Assembly (NCBI RefSeq): GCF_050908995.1
Contig: NC_135123.1
Location: forward strand, 16,864,001 to 16,928,000
DNA length: 64,000 nt
Direction: 5' to 3'
From: Andrena cerasifolii
Taxonomy: Eukaryota > Arthropoda > Insecta > Hymenoptera > Andrenidae
In this document: in pieces, positions 45,501-56,870 of the stretch
Layout: each line of letters begins with the position of its first letter
Numbering within the stretch: position 1 is the first letter of the stretch
The notes under the pieces: model-generated
Told to the model about the DNA's origin: nothing
Database searches by the model: none
Seen by the model: the letters and a program-made list of their open reading frames with translations, nothing else
Position numbers and translations under genes: made by a program

Positions 45501-48500
45501 CTAATAATTCGGTTGTTAAATGATGAAGGAAGTAGCATTCGAAAGAATTCACGAGATAGTATGATAGAAATGAAAAGAAGGACGATCAAGAACAGATCGT
45601 ATTTCAGAAAATGATTTTAAAAAACTGGCATCACATACCTGAATATTTGATTCGTAAAGAATCAAAGATGTGACATCAGAATCATTTTATGACTGCGTAA
45701 TTTCCCAAAAACGCTGAACCTCGGGTTTTACCTTTTAACTACCAGTTCGTATTTCACATTTCGTTTCATTCTCTGTATAATATGATAATAATTGTGATTA
45801 CTATTACAAAAAGGAATTTGATAAGCTACATGTTGAAGGAAATTATTTTACATAAAAAACGATCCTTCTTCCTGCTGAAACATAGTCCTTTGATTATCTG
45901 AGCATCGTGCCCCCCAATTAAATCAGTTAATTAAGGCTCCATCGTGTCTGCAGAATTGCCCATGCTGATTATTTTAAGCAGCATCTAATGGTATAATTAA
46001 AGCTCAGGAATTTTGAACGAAACGATGAGTCGAATAACATTCTGCGACGATACTGTATTTGAATCAGCTGGTAATCGGTGTAATAAAAAGAGGGAAGGTC
46101 GAATGAAAAGTATTAAAGTAATTAAGGAAATGTTGACGTCTTTGAACTCTCCGAACATCGAGAAAGCCGTTTCTGCGAACAGAATAAGGCCACGAATATT
46201 CTTCCGTGCATTCCTCCATCTTTCTCATGGTTTTCCTTGGAAACCAGTTCCACGATTTTCCCGCGCGCCTTTCGCGCAGCCGTGTTATTTCCTACTAGGC
46301 GTGCCCCCCTCGTCGATCCGAAATTACACGTCGCTGATTGCCGCGAAACGTGAAAATGAACCTCCGTGGTATCCTCTATTGATATTTCAATGCGGCGCAG
46401 GAATCGAAGTTTCAATTAAGAGGAAACTTGCTGTCGATTTCGGAGCCTTTGAATGTAATGAGAAATCAGTTTGGGGAAATAGAAAGTTGAATTTAAACAG
46501 TAGGGAATTAAATTGAAGAAATAAAGAATCGTAATTAAGAAGTGGGAAATTAAATTGGGGAAGATAGAAAATAATCGAAATCGATAAGAAAAACATTGAT
46601 CAGTCACTGAAATTCTGCTCGATAATGTTACTGTTACTTCCAAAGAATACCTACTATTAAAATTATGAATTATTCAAAGTGGAACTTTCCTAAATGGGAC
46701 CAAATCGATTTCCATTCAATCTATACGAACCCTGCCAATAATTCAATATCTAAAAGTGAATCAAGCGAATCCAAAGTTTGGAAAGTTTCCCTGAAAATAT
46801 CATATTTAGACGAGAAGCTGCACTTGGAGCGTATCCTTTAAAATAAGTCAATTTCAATATTTAAAAATACCAAACACATAGAGCAACCTAACGAAATATG
46901 AAACATTTCTCTTTCGCTCTGTACACTTATGATTATTTCACCTAAAATGTGAGAAAAATTAGCAATCTAGTACCTACCAGCAAATTCTCTTATGCCAACA
47001 TTCACGTCGCTCAATTAATTCACACAACGAAAGCTCCAAGGTTCATAAATCCTTGCCTCTCTTGATACACAGAGTCTCTTAGTGGCGGACTCAGGAGCTC
47101 TTATTTTAGAGGGGGTAAAATATGTAAAAGTACATAAATACATTTTTTAACCTTCTTTTACAAGATTTAAACTTTGCTTGTAATTTATATTTTAATATCT
47201 CTATCTGATACTATACCCTAAATAATTATACTCGCATTAATTATTAATACAGAATACTACGCAGTGTCATAATATTTTTCTATTTTATTACTCTTGGGGA
47301 GGGCGATCGCCCCTATCACCACCCACTATATCCCCTCTTGGAGTCCCGAAATTAATTACTAACGACACCATGTGCAAGAAGCGCAGCATTGCGCGGGAAG
47401 GTGATTTTCCACCCGGAATCGCCAGAGCAGCGAGGAGGGGAGTGAAAGAAAGCAGCGATAATGCGTTAAATTATTTAGTACACATTGCTTTCCTTTCTCT
47501 TAGATATGGGAACTCGTGGACAGCAAGACAGGTTATCTGACCAGGAGCGGATTGTACAAAGGCCTCGCTCTGGTGGCGTTCGCTCAACAAGGAAAGCAGC
47601 CGAGCGATAAACTCCTGGAGAACTCTGAATCCCAAGGTTGGCGTGTTTTTAATAATCTACGTACTCTACGTCGTACATTCTACGACGATGCAATCGCCCG
47701 GTTGCCTATTAGGTTGCTGCAAAAACGGTCTGTCGTATTTGTCGAGGAAGATTGGAAAAGGAATCACGAAGATTCAACGTATTCTTTAAGCCGGGAATCC
47801 ACCGGAAAGCTAAGCTAAGCTATGATATGCGAGGCTATGTTTTAACGTAGCTTTTGGTGGAAACGGTTCCACAAGAATGTATTGAAGCTAATTTTTTTAA
47901 AACGTAGCATAGCATCGCATAGCTTAGCTTAGCTTCCCGGTGGATTCCCGGCTCTATTCTCCATCTGAAAAGAAGCCTTTCAGTAGCTTGTTTATAGACC
48001 TCCAGACTTGGAATTTATGAATTCTGAAACAGCACTTCTAGTGTCCACTTTGGATTAAAACAATGATGGAGATATTTAAATAAATTAGAGGCAGAGAGAG
48101 AGGCTTGTTTTTTTACCAATTTTTGCTCCACTATATCGAGTTCTGGATAATACGTTTTGTATTTCTGGTATTTTGTAATTTTATTTAAAGCAAAGCTTCG
48201 TAGACAAGTGGCAAACCCTTTTCATCGATCTGACGTGAACAGTTAGCGGTATTCTTGGCAAAATTCGTTGAACACTCCGCCAGAGAAGCTAAAGACGTAC
48301 GACAGATAACATTGTGTGGCGTTAAAAGTATTTCTGTGACTCGTTATCACGCGTGTATTTCAGATAAGCTGTAGAATTGCCACGACCAACGTGTCCGTGG
48401 GAAGCAAGCTGGTTTTTAATGGTGCCACTGACCAACTCAATCAATGCTTGTTCTTCTTATCGGTAGAAAGAGACGCGCTTATCACGGCTGAGAAGGATTC

Positions 48501-51500
48501 GCCGGAAGTGTACGGTTCTTCCGGTATAATATCCTACCGTCGTTCCTATCAGCAACGCTCCAAAATTAATTAAACCAAAAATTTTCATTGGGCAACTTTG
48601 ACCTGCAGAGTTATCAGTGTTACTTTTAATTTGCTGAAAATTTGTGCGATTTATTTAACGGCTAATTACTGTACAATCGTTAATTTGTCATTAATACAGC
48701 TTCTTTGCGTATCACGAAATATTTTCAAACGAAAATTTCTGGCTACTTCACCATTTTTCCAAATTTACATTCATTCAAAGTTCGAATGTGTATTGTAAAT
48801 GATAAAAATATTTGGTAGTAGTCCACATTATTCTTGATGGTATTAATATTGTTTAGTTAATATTCTAAAGTAAAATTGGAAGGTCAAGGTATTAATCATT
48901 TCGAGACCTTTGAAAATGCCTTTAAATTTTTAAGGGATGTCCGCGTACCGATCGGTGTCACATCGTTGGCACCAATTACAAATGTGATTAATATGGTGCT
49001 GTTATCATTAGCCGCGATTGGAATTGAACTATTATCGTGTAATTTATGTCGGGCGCAATGCATACCGAGGACTTCGGTTCACAAGTTCAAGGCTATTAAC
49101 GAGTCACATATTTTAACTGTTTGTCTAGTTTCCAATAATAAGACAGAATAAGAACACTTTAAATTCAAGTGCAATATTACTGAGTGGCTTCAATCTTAAC
49201 TGAATTTATTTGCAAGTCGATTTTATGCGAAGTCAATTGGAGATTTCGCGCAACTTTTAGATAATTATTATTGGAAGCGAATTCCTATTCTAAATTCCTG
49301 AAGAGTTGGACAAAATTATTGAATAAATTTGATATTATTGTTGCCGAAAAGTCTCATTCCAATACTTTTAATTTAGTAGTCCTAGTATAATTTAACTGTA
49401 GTAAAGTTTACGCTTCTTTATTATTTAATACCAAAAGAAATTATCCTTGAAATAAGTCGTTCACGAAGCACGAGAAATGAATAAACGAATTGAAGCAGAA
49501 TAATAAAAGACGATGTTAGTTAATAAAGTGTTTGAAGTTTCTTACTTTACTCAGCCATTTATCAAAATTTACTGCTGTTTTTTTTATGCAACAGCGATAC
49601 ACGAATTTCCAACCGTCTACACTTTAAATGAACATTAATTTCTCAAAACTCTTGTTTAAATAATCATTGCAAACCTTAAAAACTTGTAGGTAAATTCTAG
49701 AAGTTACGTTTATTTTGCTTTGCAGCTATTTTTGTATTATTTCTTCGTCTCTTTTTAATAGAATTACCTGTTCCTGTGCTGGGCGACCTTTCAGAGGTGA
49801 CGCTTCTGGCGCAAAGGTTGCACAAAGGCAGCAATCCCGCGAAATTGAATCTCACCTACTCGGATATTTGTAACCTGGACACGATAGAGGTCAACTTGGT
49901 GCCCGAGAAGAAAGGAATTTTTCTGAAGCACGTGGAGTACCAAGTGACGAGCAAGGTATCCAAAAGAATGCACCTTTTCTATTTATTTCTGCCCTACATT
50001 CCACGTTAAAAATGGCCCTGTAGCACAAATTGAAATGACAAAGAAATTTAAGAAATTAGAGATCTAATAACACCTGCTCCATTTTTAACTTTAAAAGAAT
50101 AATTCGTGGAATAGTGTATTCAAAGCTGTTTCCACTTTCAGAGGTTCAATTCCGTCGTTTATAGACGCTACAACGATTTCGTCTCGTTGCATGAGCTCCT
50201 CCTGGCAAGATTTCCATACAGGTTGATACCGAAGTTGCCGCCGAAGAAGATCGTCGGAGGTAAAGCCCCTCGACTTCGTTGCTTCACTTCAAACATTCAA
50301 TACGCATCACTTCGAATGCATCCAAAATGAATCGCACTTTCACATTCGTATTTTTCCTAATTGACAATTAATCCTATTTGCATTACTTGTATAATCCTAC
50401 AACCTGCTAGCCACCGCCCATTATTTAATTTAAACGGTTGAAATAGTTATGGAATCGCCTAATTAAAACACGTCCTTCGGTGAATGCATTACATATAATA
50501 TCCTTCATCGGCCCTGATGTTTGGTTTAATCTTCCCAATTATTTACGGGACCAAAGTCTACCTTGACCGTTCGGAACGATACACATATTAATACTCAGCT
50601 ATCGTTTGCAGCGGACTCTCAATTCCTGGAGGAAAGGAGGCGATCCCTCCTGAGATTTCTCACGGTAATAGCTCGCCACCCGGTAGTAAGCAACGGCCAT
50701 ATCGTACAATTTTTCTTCACTTACACCGGCGAAGAGACGCAGCACAAAATCCGCGAGGTGTTCAGGCGGGTACCGGACGAATTCGCCACGTCTGAACTTG
50801 CCTCGAAGGCGAAGGAGCTGGTGCCCCCCGAGACCCTAACCGAATTCGCGAACAGCCGCGACCAGATCAGAGTGATACTCCTCGGAATCTCTCGGCTGAA
50901 AAACATCGCCGATTGCCTGGCAATCAGATCGCACAGCTACGCAATGGACATGGCGGAATTAGGCGCGCAATTGAGCAATTTAGCCTCGGAGCCTCACGGT
51001 ACCACCGCTTGGGCCACCGGTGGATCTACCATTTGGCAAGAGATGAAAAAGGGTTTCCACATCATTTCGAAGTAAGTGGTCCTCTGGTAATGGGGAAATT
51101 TAAGTGCTCAACGAGATGGACCATGGAAGGGTGCACCTTCATGAGCGAAGTTGGTTTTAGTCGCTTGGATAATGGAATTATACACCTTCGAAACTTCAAA
51201 CGTGATCCGAAAGAAGACAGTTGTAGAATCTTCCATTGTAGTTTTATCTTAGCGAATTGTTATAGATGCAAAGGAGGAATGGTATCTTTCAAAGCGATCG
51301 CTGATGTAACGAGGGTCTAGTTTGCAACTACAGGCAATTTAATAATAACCAAATTCCTGTCCTCCGTCTTCAGTTAGTTAGAACATACCGCATCATTTTC
51401 ACTGCACGTAATTTTGAACGAGAATTGCTGTTACGAGACGCAGTAGCTGTATATCTAACTTCCTGTTGGAATCATTCTTCATACGATGTATTCTACAAAT

Positions 51501-52935
51501 TCGAGAAATTATACTACCGTGCACCGACCCAGTTTATTTATTACAATTATAAAGTTTATCATACGTTGCAACAATACAGTAAGGCAGAATACATTGAAAA
51601 TTTTCAGCGCTAAAAGGGGCCATTTTAGCCTTACCTAAATACGAAGAAATAAAAACGAGAGCTTGAATAGAAGAATTAAGCTTCTAATCAACCATAGTCT
51701 CGCTGATTTTTATATAATAATTTGTAAATACGAGCATTCACTGATTTAGCGCGCGTTTTCAAAACAGTTACAAACAGGATTTCACTGTAATTATTGTCAT
51801 CATTCTTTAAACCTGTGCCCTGCTAAACCCTCAGTAAACATTGATACCGTCGAGCAGCAGGAACGTTCGTCTTTCTGCGAGGCCACCGCAATCTTCCCCT
51901 AGCAGTTTCTCCTTTCTAATCATACGGTAATTACAATTTCAGAGAATTCAGTCTCCTCTCCACGAGGGCCCTGCAACAGGCAGTCAGAGAGGAGACGATG
52001 GTATGCGAGAGGCTGAATCTCCTTCTGGATATTTTGGTGGCGCACAGGATCCTGTGCGAGAGGCACGAGCGCGGAGTCAGCGCCGACCACCAGCGCGCAT
52101 TGTCCACGATGCTGTCCTTAAAGAAACGACAAATGCAAGGAGTTATTCGCGGCACTGATGTAAGTGAATCCCCGACGGTAGTCAGGCATGTAGCAGGTGA
52201 TGATGTACAGCCTTAAGAGCGGTATATTTATCTGATGATTTAACTCGACCCATTGTTACCGTGCAACCGTCATTACGTGATTATTCTGAGTTTACCCAAG
52301 GCCTCCTTTGCTAATGAGAGGGGAAAAATGTGATAATATATAATCTCGAGCCTGCGTCGTCTTACATAATCCAACCCAATTGGAAACGAGCCGCGTGCGC
52401 GGCTCGCGGGAAATTCGCTTTCTCTTCCTTTCATGAAGTTTCCCGCTGCTCGCAGACGGACACTGTCGAATATCTGGAGAACAAGATGGTCGCGCAGGAG
52501 TCCGTGATCGCTAATGTCGAGCTGCGGAACTGCTTCTCGCTGCACTGCTTGCACATGGAGACGCAGCTTGTTCACGCGCATTTGGAGATACTTGCCACGG
52601 TCTTGCAGAGCCTTGTGAGCGTGCAAATACGCGGACACTCTGAGGTAAGACTCTATGAACGATTACTTTTCAATTCTCAGCAGATTCATGACTGTTGTGA
52701 TGTTTTGTGCTGTCGATATGTGAGAATTGGTAAGTGCAGCTTTGGGCAGACCGAGAAACCGAATAGAGAGACTCATCTTTGCGATATAGCTTCCTATTGT
52801 TGATTTGTAAGAAACTCATGAGTAATTGTCGCTTTGAATGCACCGTAGCTCGCTGAAGTGTGGAAACTGATAGAGCCAACAATCATGAAGTGTTTACCAG
52901 AAAAGTCAACGAACGGATCGAATGGAATTTCATAG
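33553..52935 (+). CDS. SNX8: Sorting nexin 8 with N-terminal EH domain (EH-PX-BAR)
   Basis: Nine exons: 33553-33577, 34245-34372, 47504-47636, 49762-49955, 50142-50259, 50612-51071, 51943-52159, 52456-52644 and 52849-52935. All have GT-AG borders and consistent phases, giving 516 residues. Residues about 10-95 form an EH-like domain (FYREVYEKIC, VFKSLLVKSQLSSSILSQIW with the conserved Trp, DSKTGYLTRSGLYKGL in place of the calcium loop). The PX domain (about 125-250) starts VNLVPEKKGIFLKHVEYQV and contains the lipid-binding VYRRYNDF and LPPKKIVGG. The rest is the BAR-like helical region, with RHPVVS, ERHERGV, LKKRQMQ and ENKMVAQE. The C-terminus is EVWKLIEPTIMKCL plus a short tail. The family sorts cargo from early endosomes to the Golgi. 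Human SNX8 is shorter, and I believe it lacks the EH module. The first coding exon (8 codons plus 1 base) is the least certain. Confidence 0.93.
33921..34060. mobile_element. 140-bp palindromic MITE
   Basis: AGGCCGGTATTCATAGTCGC at 33921 pairs with GCGACTATGAATACCGGCCT ending at 34060. Complementarity continues through CTTAAGCAAATGCTTAAGC for arms of about 55 bp, with a short centre. It sits in SNX8 intron 1. No coding content and no clear target duplication. Confidence 0.85.
34667..35408. mobile_element. piggyBac-like MITE with TTAA ends
   Basis: TTAAGGGGAGGTTCTGGT at the left mirrors ACCAGAACCTCCCCTTAA at the right, with TTAA on both sides as in piggyBac insertions. Internally, a second inverted pair flanks poly-G/poly-C runs: GTTATTATCCGATTCGACTG at about 34900 and CAGTCGAATCGGATAATAAC at about 35152. 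The element is 742 bp including both TTAAs, with no transposase. Confidence 0.85.
36543..36751. mobile_element. hAT MITE (CAGTGATTCTCAACCTG end)
   Basis: The left end CAGTGATTCTCAACCTGTG and the right end AAAAGGTTGGAAAACACTG are imperfect inverted copies of a widespread hAT terminus. Flanks TAATGGAC and TAATAGAG match at six of eight positions, an aged 8 bp duplication. About 209 bp, non-coding. Confidence 0.75.
37104..37798. mobile_element. Near-perfect 695-bp palindrome, Tc1/mariner-like MITE
   Basis: TACAGTCGCGTCGGAAAGTA at the left and TACTTTCCGATGCGACTGTA at the right are near-complementary, with TA at both ends. The two arms (about 345 bp each) are almost identical inverted copies centred near 37451. 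The same 38-residue frame therefore appears on the minus strand of the left arm and the plus strand of the right arm. A related half copy lies at 6185-6415. Arm identity this high suggests a young insertion. Confidence 0.88.
38486..39309 (+). repeat. Four tandem copies of a ~200-208 bp unit
   Basis: The landmark CAGATCTAGAACTTCCTCTA occurs at 38492, 38691, 38899 and 39107, with periods of 199, 208 and 208. Units differ by a few substitutions; the first lacks a 9-10 base piece. Each unit ends CATTCCAATGGACGTTCTTC. This is a satellite-like tandem array inside SNX8 intron 2. Confidence 0.95.
39381..39628. mobile_element. ~248-bp fold-back element
   Basis: The left arm, from TAAAGGGACATCC through CTGATACTTGTTGCAGTGAA to GATGCAGGTTTCGTGA (about 39381-39457), is complementary to the right arm (about 39555-39628). 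The right arm includes TCACGAAACCTGCATCATG and ends GGATGTCCTTTA. The loop is about 95 bp. Non-coding, with no clear target duplication. Confidence 0.8.
40031..40200 (+). mobile_element. Possible truncated Tc1-like end
   Basis: CACTGCCGTACATAAGTATT followed by AGAACACC strongly resembles the terminal repeat of Tc1-like elements. No matching opposite end and no transposase frame with DD34E features were found nearby. If real, it is a truncated copy. Confidence 0.4.
41035..41146 (+). repeat. 15-bp minisatellite
   Basis: About seven copies of TTCGAGTTATCGAAG run head to tail. The period is a multiple of three, so a VIEVR repeat frame stays open; this is not a gene. The following 41150-41300 has looser repeats of CTATCAACTTTTCAC. 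Confidence 0.9.
42888..43565 (+). repeat. 30-bp minisatellite arranged as 90-bp higher-order units
   Basis: About 22 monomers of 30 bp of the form TATAAGTTGGAACTTCTAAG plus a variable GAAG end. From about 43021 to 43440 three monomer types alternate strictly. The 90 bp trimer repeats nearly identically (e.g. 43081, 43171, 43261, 43351), and both edges are more diverged. Because 30 is divisible by three, frames of 189 codons (plus) and 146 codons (minus) stay open. These are by-products and show no start context or splice support. Confidence 0.95.
44752..45487. mobile_element. Fold-back MITE, probably TTAA-targeting
   Basis: TTGAGGGGGATTGCGCCTTG at the left mirrors CAACGAGGTGCAATCCCCCC followed by TTAA at the right. 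The arms are over 250 bp each; for example GGGTTATCCGAAACACGAAA at 44978 pairs with TTTTTGTGTTTCGGATAACT at 45243. The left TTAA appears mutated to TTGA. About 736 bp, no transposase. Confidence 0.8.
47080..47350. mobile_element. Decayed hAT-like MITE
   Basis: TAGTGGCGGACTCAGGAGCTC at the left resembles the CAGTGGCGGA end of the clean hAT MITE at 29814. The right side (GGGGAGGGCGATCGCCCC, then CTCTTGGAGTCCC) looks like a degenerate partner end. No intact duplication is seen. Confidence 0.5.
47791..47951. mobile_element. 161-bp MITE with 15-bp ends and AAGCTAAGCTAAGC tracts
   Basis: CCGGGAATCCACCGG at 47791 pairs with CCGGTGGATTCCCGG ending at 47951. The complementarity continues through AAGCTAAGCTAAGCTATG. 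The element lies in SNX8 intron 3, about 155 bp after exon 3. No coding content and no clear target duplication. Confidence 0.85.
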
Positions 52936-54160
52936 GAAAGGGAAAGTTTCGTTCGTGCCAGGCGCTTGGCACGTATTCGGTGGCTAGATCTTTACAACTA
53001 CATAGCGCGCGAGGTAAGGTATTGCTGTAAGGTAGTTTTTAAAGAAAAGGAAGACTTGCAAAGTAATTTTAATGTGTGACTGTAAGACGCCAATATCGAT
53101 TTCATAAAATTCAGAGAGCATTAGATATGCGTTAAGTATCTAACTCAGATATTACGCGTGTTTTCCACGTAACGTTGATAAGTACTAATAACTTTTTTAA
53201 AAGAGTTGGGTGCGATACATATTACACGCAATGAAGCATGGAGAATCCCGTACATGCTATATTTTTTAAACAAATACGATTAGAAGACGTTTTTAGACAT
53301 TCGTTGTTGTGTACTTAATATATATTTTATGATCTGATTGATACTCGTGGGATAGAGAACCATATACTATCGTGTATATAATAAGTTACGCTGTCTTCTG
53401 TAAAGATGCAGGATAGATAAAATGCTTGTATAAAAATACAAAAGAATTGTAAATAATTTTGTTCACCGAGATACTATGTTTTTATACGAGTTAAAAGTCT
53501 GACGAGTGTTAACGTGATTCCCATATGCCACGTTGATCGTGGATATTCCGAATATTTTACACACATTTATATGAAATACTGGCCTCTGTGTAATGGTAAT
53601 GAAATATATTGTGACTGTATGATTCTCAATTTACTGTTCTGTATCCCTTGGGTTAATAGGCTTTCTATTCAATCTCGCTAAAGCGAATTCGAAACAGATA
53701 CGGCAAAAGATGAAGGGCAATAAGAGATATGTAAAGTCTCTGTGTATAATTTAAGCAATCTGTTTAACGATATAAGGTAAGAATGTATACGACTGTTTAT
53801 ATGCGGAAACTAACTACAGATGGAAGGGAGAAAGAAGGTTTCAAAAGTTTTATTTATTTTATTGGAATGCAAGTCTTATATCTGCTAGTGAGACCTTAAA
53901 GTAAATAAACATTTACACTTTTAATTTTCTAATGTGAGACTCTGATACAGGGCGAGTCACTAAACTCTATCACTTTAAATTACTTATAAACTGTTTGTTG
54001 TACGAACAAATGTTTCGCGCAAAAGTTACGGCATCAAGGGAGGCGTACAATGTAATAATTAGTTTTTCGTAATTTAATTTGGTAGAGTTATGTGTTGCCC
54101 TGTATAATAAAAGATAAATTTATTCAATATTATTTAATACCTAACAAAAGATGCGATTTG
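52936..54160. other. Convergent 3' region of SNX8 (+) and USB1 (-)
   Basis: AT-rich with no exon. On the plus strand TTTTATTTATTTTATTGG at about 53852 provides AATAAA signals for the minus-strand USB1 transcript. The remainder is probably SNX8 3' UTR. Confidence 0.5.
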
Positions 54161-56256
54161 TTACTTTAATTTAAATGCGTACAGTTTGTTTCCAATCTTA
54201 AGATGTACTTTACTAATATGTAAATATCTGTCTTCTGTATGCTCAACTAGAAATTGATTTAACTTAGTTGTCAGGGAGGCTGTAAGGTCATTTAAACTTG
54301 AGGTTTCATCACCGAGACACCATAAGAAGCTGATGTGGTAGGAAATCTCCTATGGAAAGACAAGCAGTTGGTATGTAATTATTCGCGTAAAGAACTAACA
54401 AATGGTATAAAAAATATTTGGTTGAATTTTTATCAAAAAATAGATTGAATTTATTGGATGTAAACTAATCCTGACTTAAGGTGTTATTCCTAATCAGGCG
54501 GCCGAAAAGAGGCGAATATTTGTGAATTTTTTTTTATGAAGCGGAAGCATATATTTTTACAAAACTTTTTGCGCTTAAAACAGCAACATTTAAAGAACAT
54601 TTGGTAATTTTTTCGTAGAAAAATGTTTACGTTTATAATGAAGTAACAACCGACATCCAAAAAGCCTTTTTATAAATTTGGTCTTGCGGCAAATGAGCAC
54701 TGCCATTCGGAACCAGATTATCTAAAATCAAAAAACAAAAAAAATTTCGTTAATATATTAATGTATCTTCCGATTAATGGAGGGAATTTCCGAAATATTA
54801 ATGTAAAACAAAATGGCGGTTATTTAAAGTTGAAACCATGATTTTTTTCACGAGATTTTTGCACGAAAAAATCAGAATTTCAACTTTAAATAACCGCCAT
54901 TTTGTTTTAAATTAATATTTCGGAAATTCTCTCCGTTAATCGGAAGATACATTAATATATTAACGAAATTTGTTTTGTTTTTTGATTTTAGATAATTTTT
55001 AAATTTCAAATACAGCAGACGTCTTACACACAGAACTTTTACAAATAGAAATTTCGTTAATATAAGTAAAATATAATTTTGTATTATCTATATACTGCAA
55101 TGATTTACCTCGTAAAACGGTGGCAAGTCATATTCGGCGAGAATATTATTCAAATCCTTTACAAAATTTGTAAGAGTGTTTTTCAATTCGGTACATTCTA
55201 TCCCAAGAAACGTACGTGTTCCTTCTTCGTTACAATATGCTCGTATATTCAAAAGATCCAAGCTGAATTGGTCTGTCTGCTGGCATAACTTTTTAATTTC
55301 CTCTACAAAGGATTCGATCCAATGAAACTTTAATACTAAAGTCCTTGTTACGCTAATGTGAAACTGCTCAGAAAATATATTACATTTAACTGGCATTTCT
55401 TCCAGCAGTGAAAGCATCCATAACAGCATGGCCTCGCTGGGCTCGTCTGAAATTTAAAATTATTACGGTTTTTAGTTGCGCGATCGAAACAAAATTATTC
55501 ATCTCCTTTTTTAATACCAACAATCAAGGTAAATCAAAGTAGCCCAGTTGCCACGCTCATGCTTGAAGCTTCTTACTCTTCCTCCGTGCTCGGATGGCTC
55601 TTCCTCCACTTCTTCGTGATGTGGAATGCCCTTCCATGTTGCGATGCTTCCAGGTAAAGGTAAACTGTAATATAAAAATCAAATATTTCGAGCAGCTTTA
55701 CTAGCAACAGACATACAACAGCACACACTTCCCGCATTTCTTTAAATACGAGTACTTGGTCTGCTAAAACATTTTCCTTAAATTGTTAAAATCCAATGCA
55801 CATACGATCGAATTAAATAATTTATATATTAAAAATCATTTAATAAATAATGTAGGCGAGTATAAACCTCTCGATCATTAATATTATGAATATAACAATT
55901 TACTAAATATACTTTACTGTGTGCACTAACACACATTCGCTCGCGCGCTTGTCGCGTCACGTACGTGGCTCCGTTCCAAGTTTCCGTTCGAAAAAGATTT
56001 AGTAAATTAAAGGATTAATCAATCCATTCAGGGTTTTAATACACACACGCCACGTAGATAGAATTAAAAGGATCTTGATAGTTGATAAAAACGTGGTATA
56101 GGTATTCCATGCTTATGGAGGTTTATAAAACGCAATTATCGGAAGTAAGCAAGATAGATACCGGGTAGGAACTTCATTGGACTTGTTACTGTTGTCATTA
56201 ACTTCGTCATCTTCAGAATCAGACACGTATGTACTTATCAGCCCTAAACCTGACAT
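54161..56256 (-). CDS. USB1: U6 snRNA 3'-phosphodiesterase USB1 (Mpn1)
   Basis: Four exons on the minus strand: 56256-56162, 55664-55522, 55446-55109 and 54349-54161. Phases agree and give 254 residues (human 265). The N-terminus MSGLGLISTYVSDSEDDEV is acidic, as in the family. Exon 2 carries HGGRVRSFKHERGNWATLIY. The two catalytic HxS motifs of the 2H phosphoesterase fold are present: H109-I-S111 (FHIS) and H197-I-S199 (YHIS, followed by FLWCLGD). TRTFLGIE and the C-terminal KIGNKLYAFKLK also fit. The family trims and caps the 3' end of U6 and U6atac snRNA with a cyclic or 3' phosphate. The third intron contains a 280 bp palindrome. The donor of exon 2 (T|GTTGGT) is weak but fixed by phase. 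Confidence 0.93.
54717..54996. mobile_element. 280-bp palindromic MITE in USB1 intron 3
   Basis: ATTATCTAAAATCAAAAAAC at 54717 mirrors GTTTTTTGATTTTAGATAAT ending at 54996. The arms continue through AATATATTAATGTATCTTCC and AAAATGGCGGTTATTTAAAG, about 120 bp each with few mismatches, around a short centre near 54857. Non-coding. Confidence 0.85.
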
Positions 56257-56870
56257 TGTAGACAAATATTTACTCATTCGGTATTACAAGTTAAATACAT
56301 TCGGTCGTACTGCGAGGTTATCTTTAATAATTATTTGGTAGAGGCAGATCGTTGCTTCATTACGATGTAGTACTAAGTGCGATCAGTACTTGGTCATGTT
56401 GTATAGTCACCAATATTCAATTTCAAGTATTTAAGTTTATAAACAGCAAATTAACAAAAACCGACGGTTACTTTTAATATTCTTTTAACGACCTTCGAAT
56501 GGTTTCTGAAAGGTTATGTTCTCGGACTAAATAATTTCAGTGTTTCATAGTATGTTACGTGAAATGAAAATATAGTAAATTTTATAACGACTTGATATTT
56601 TCAAATGTAATCTTTTTTATAATTAAATCGGAAAAGTAATAAGAAAATTGGTATTCTTAAATATGTATTTATTCTAAATTGAAATCTTATTTTTACATTA
56701 AAAATTTATTACAATTTGTACACACACAAGAAGCAGCGTAATATAAACTTGAAAATTTCTGTACAAAGTACTATTTTACAAAATGAACATCGACTATTTT
56801 TTATTATATTACAACATTCCAGCAAATGCTCATTTGTATTATTTATTATACTAGTGAGTCAGTTCAAGAG

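Larger units (their letters stand above)
34373..47503 (+). other. SNX8 intron 2 (13.1 kb), repeat-rich
   Basis: This intron splits the EH domain. No additional exon is supported. Frames at 41460-42130, 43707-43919 and 46013-46516 have no recognisable motif. It contains most of the mobile elements and tandem repeats of the window, each listed separately. Expansion by insertion explains its size relative to the other SNX8 introns (0.2-2.1 kb). Confidence 0.8.

Noticed and set aside
46013..46516. 167-codon open frame in SNX8 intron 2
   Set aside because: No domain, signal peptide or family motif, overlapped by other open frames on the minus strand, and inside an intron of a well-supported gene.
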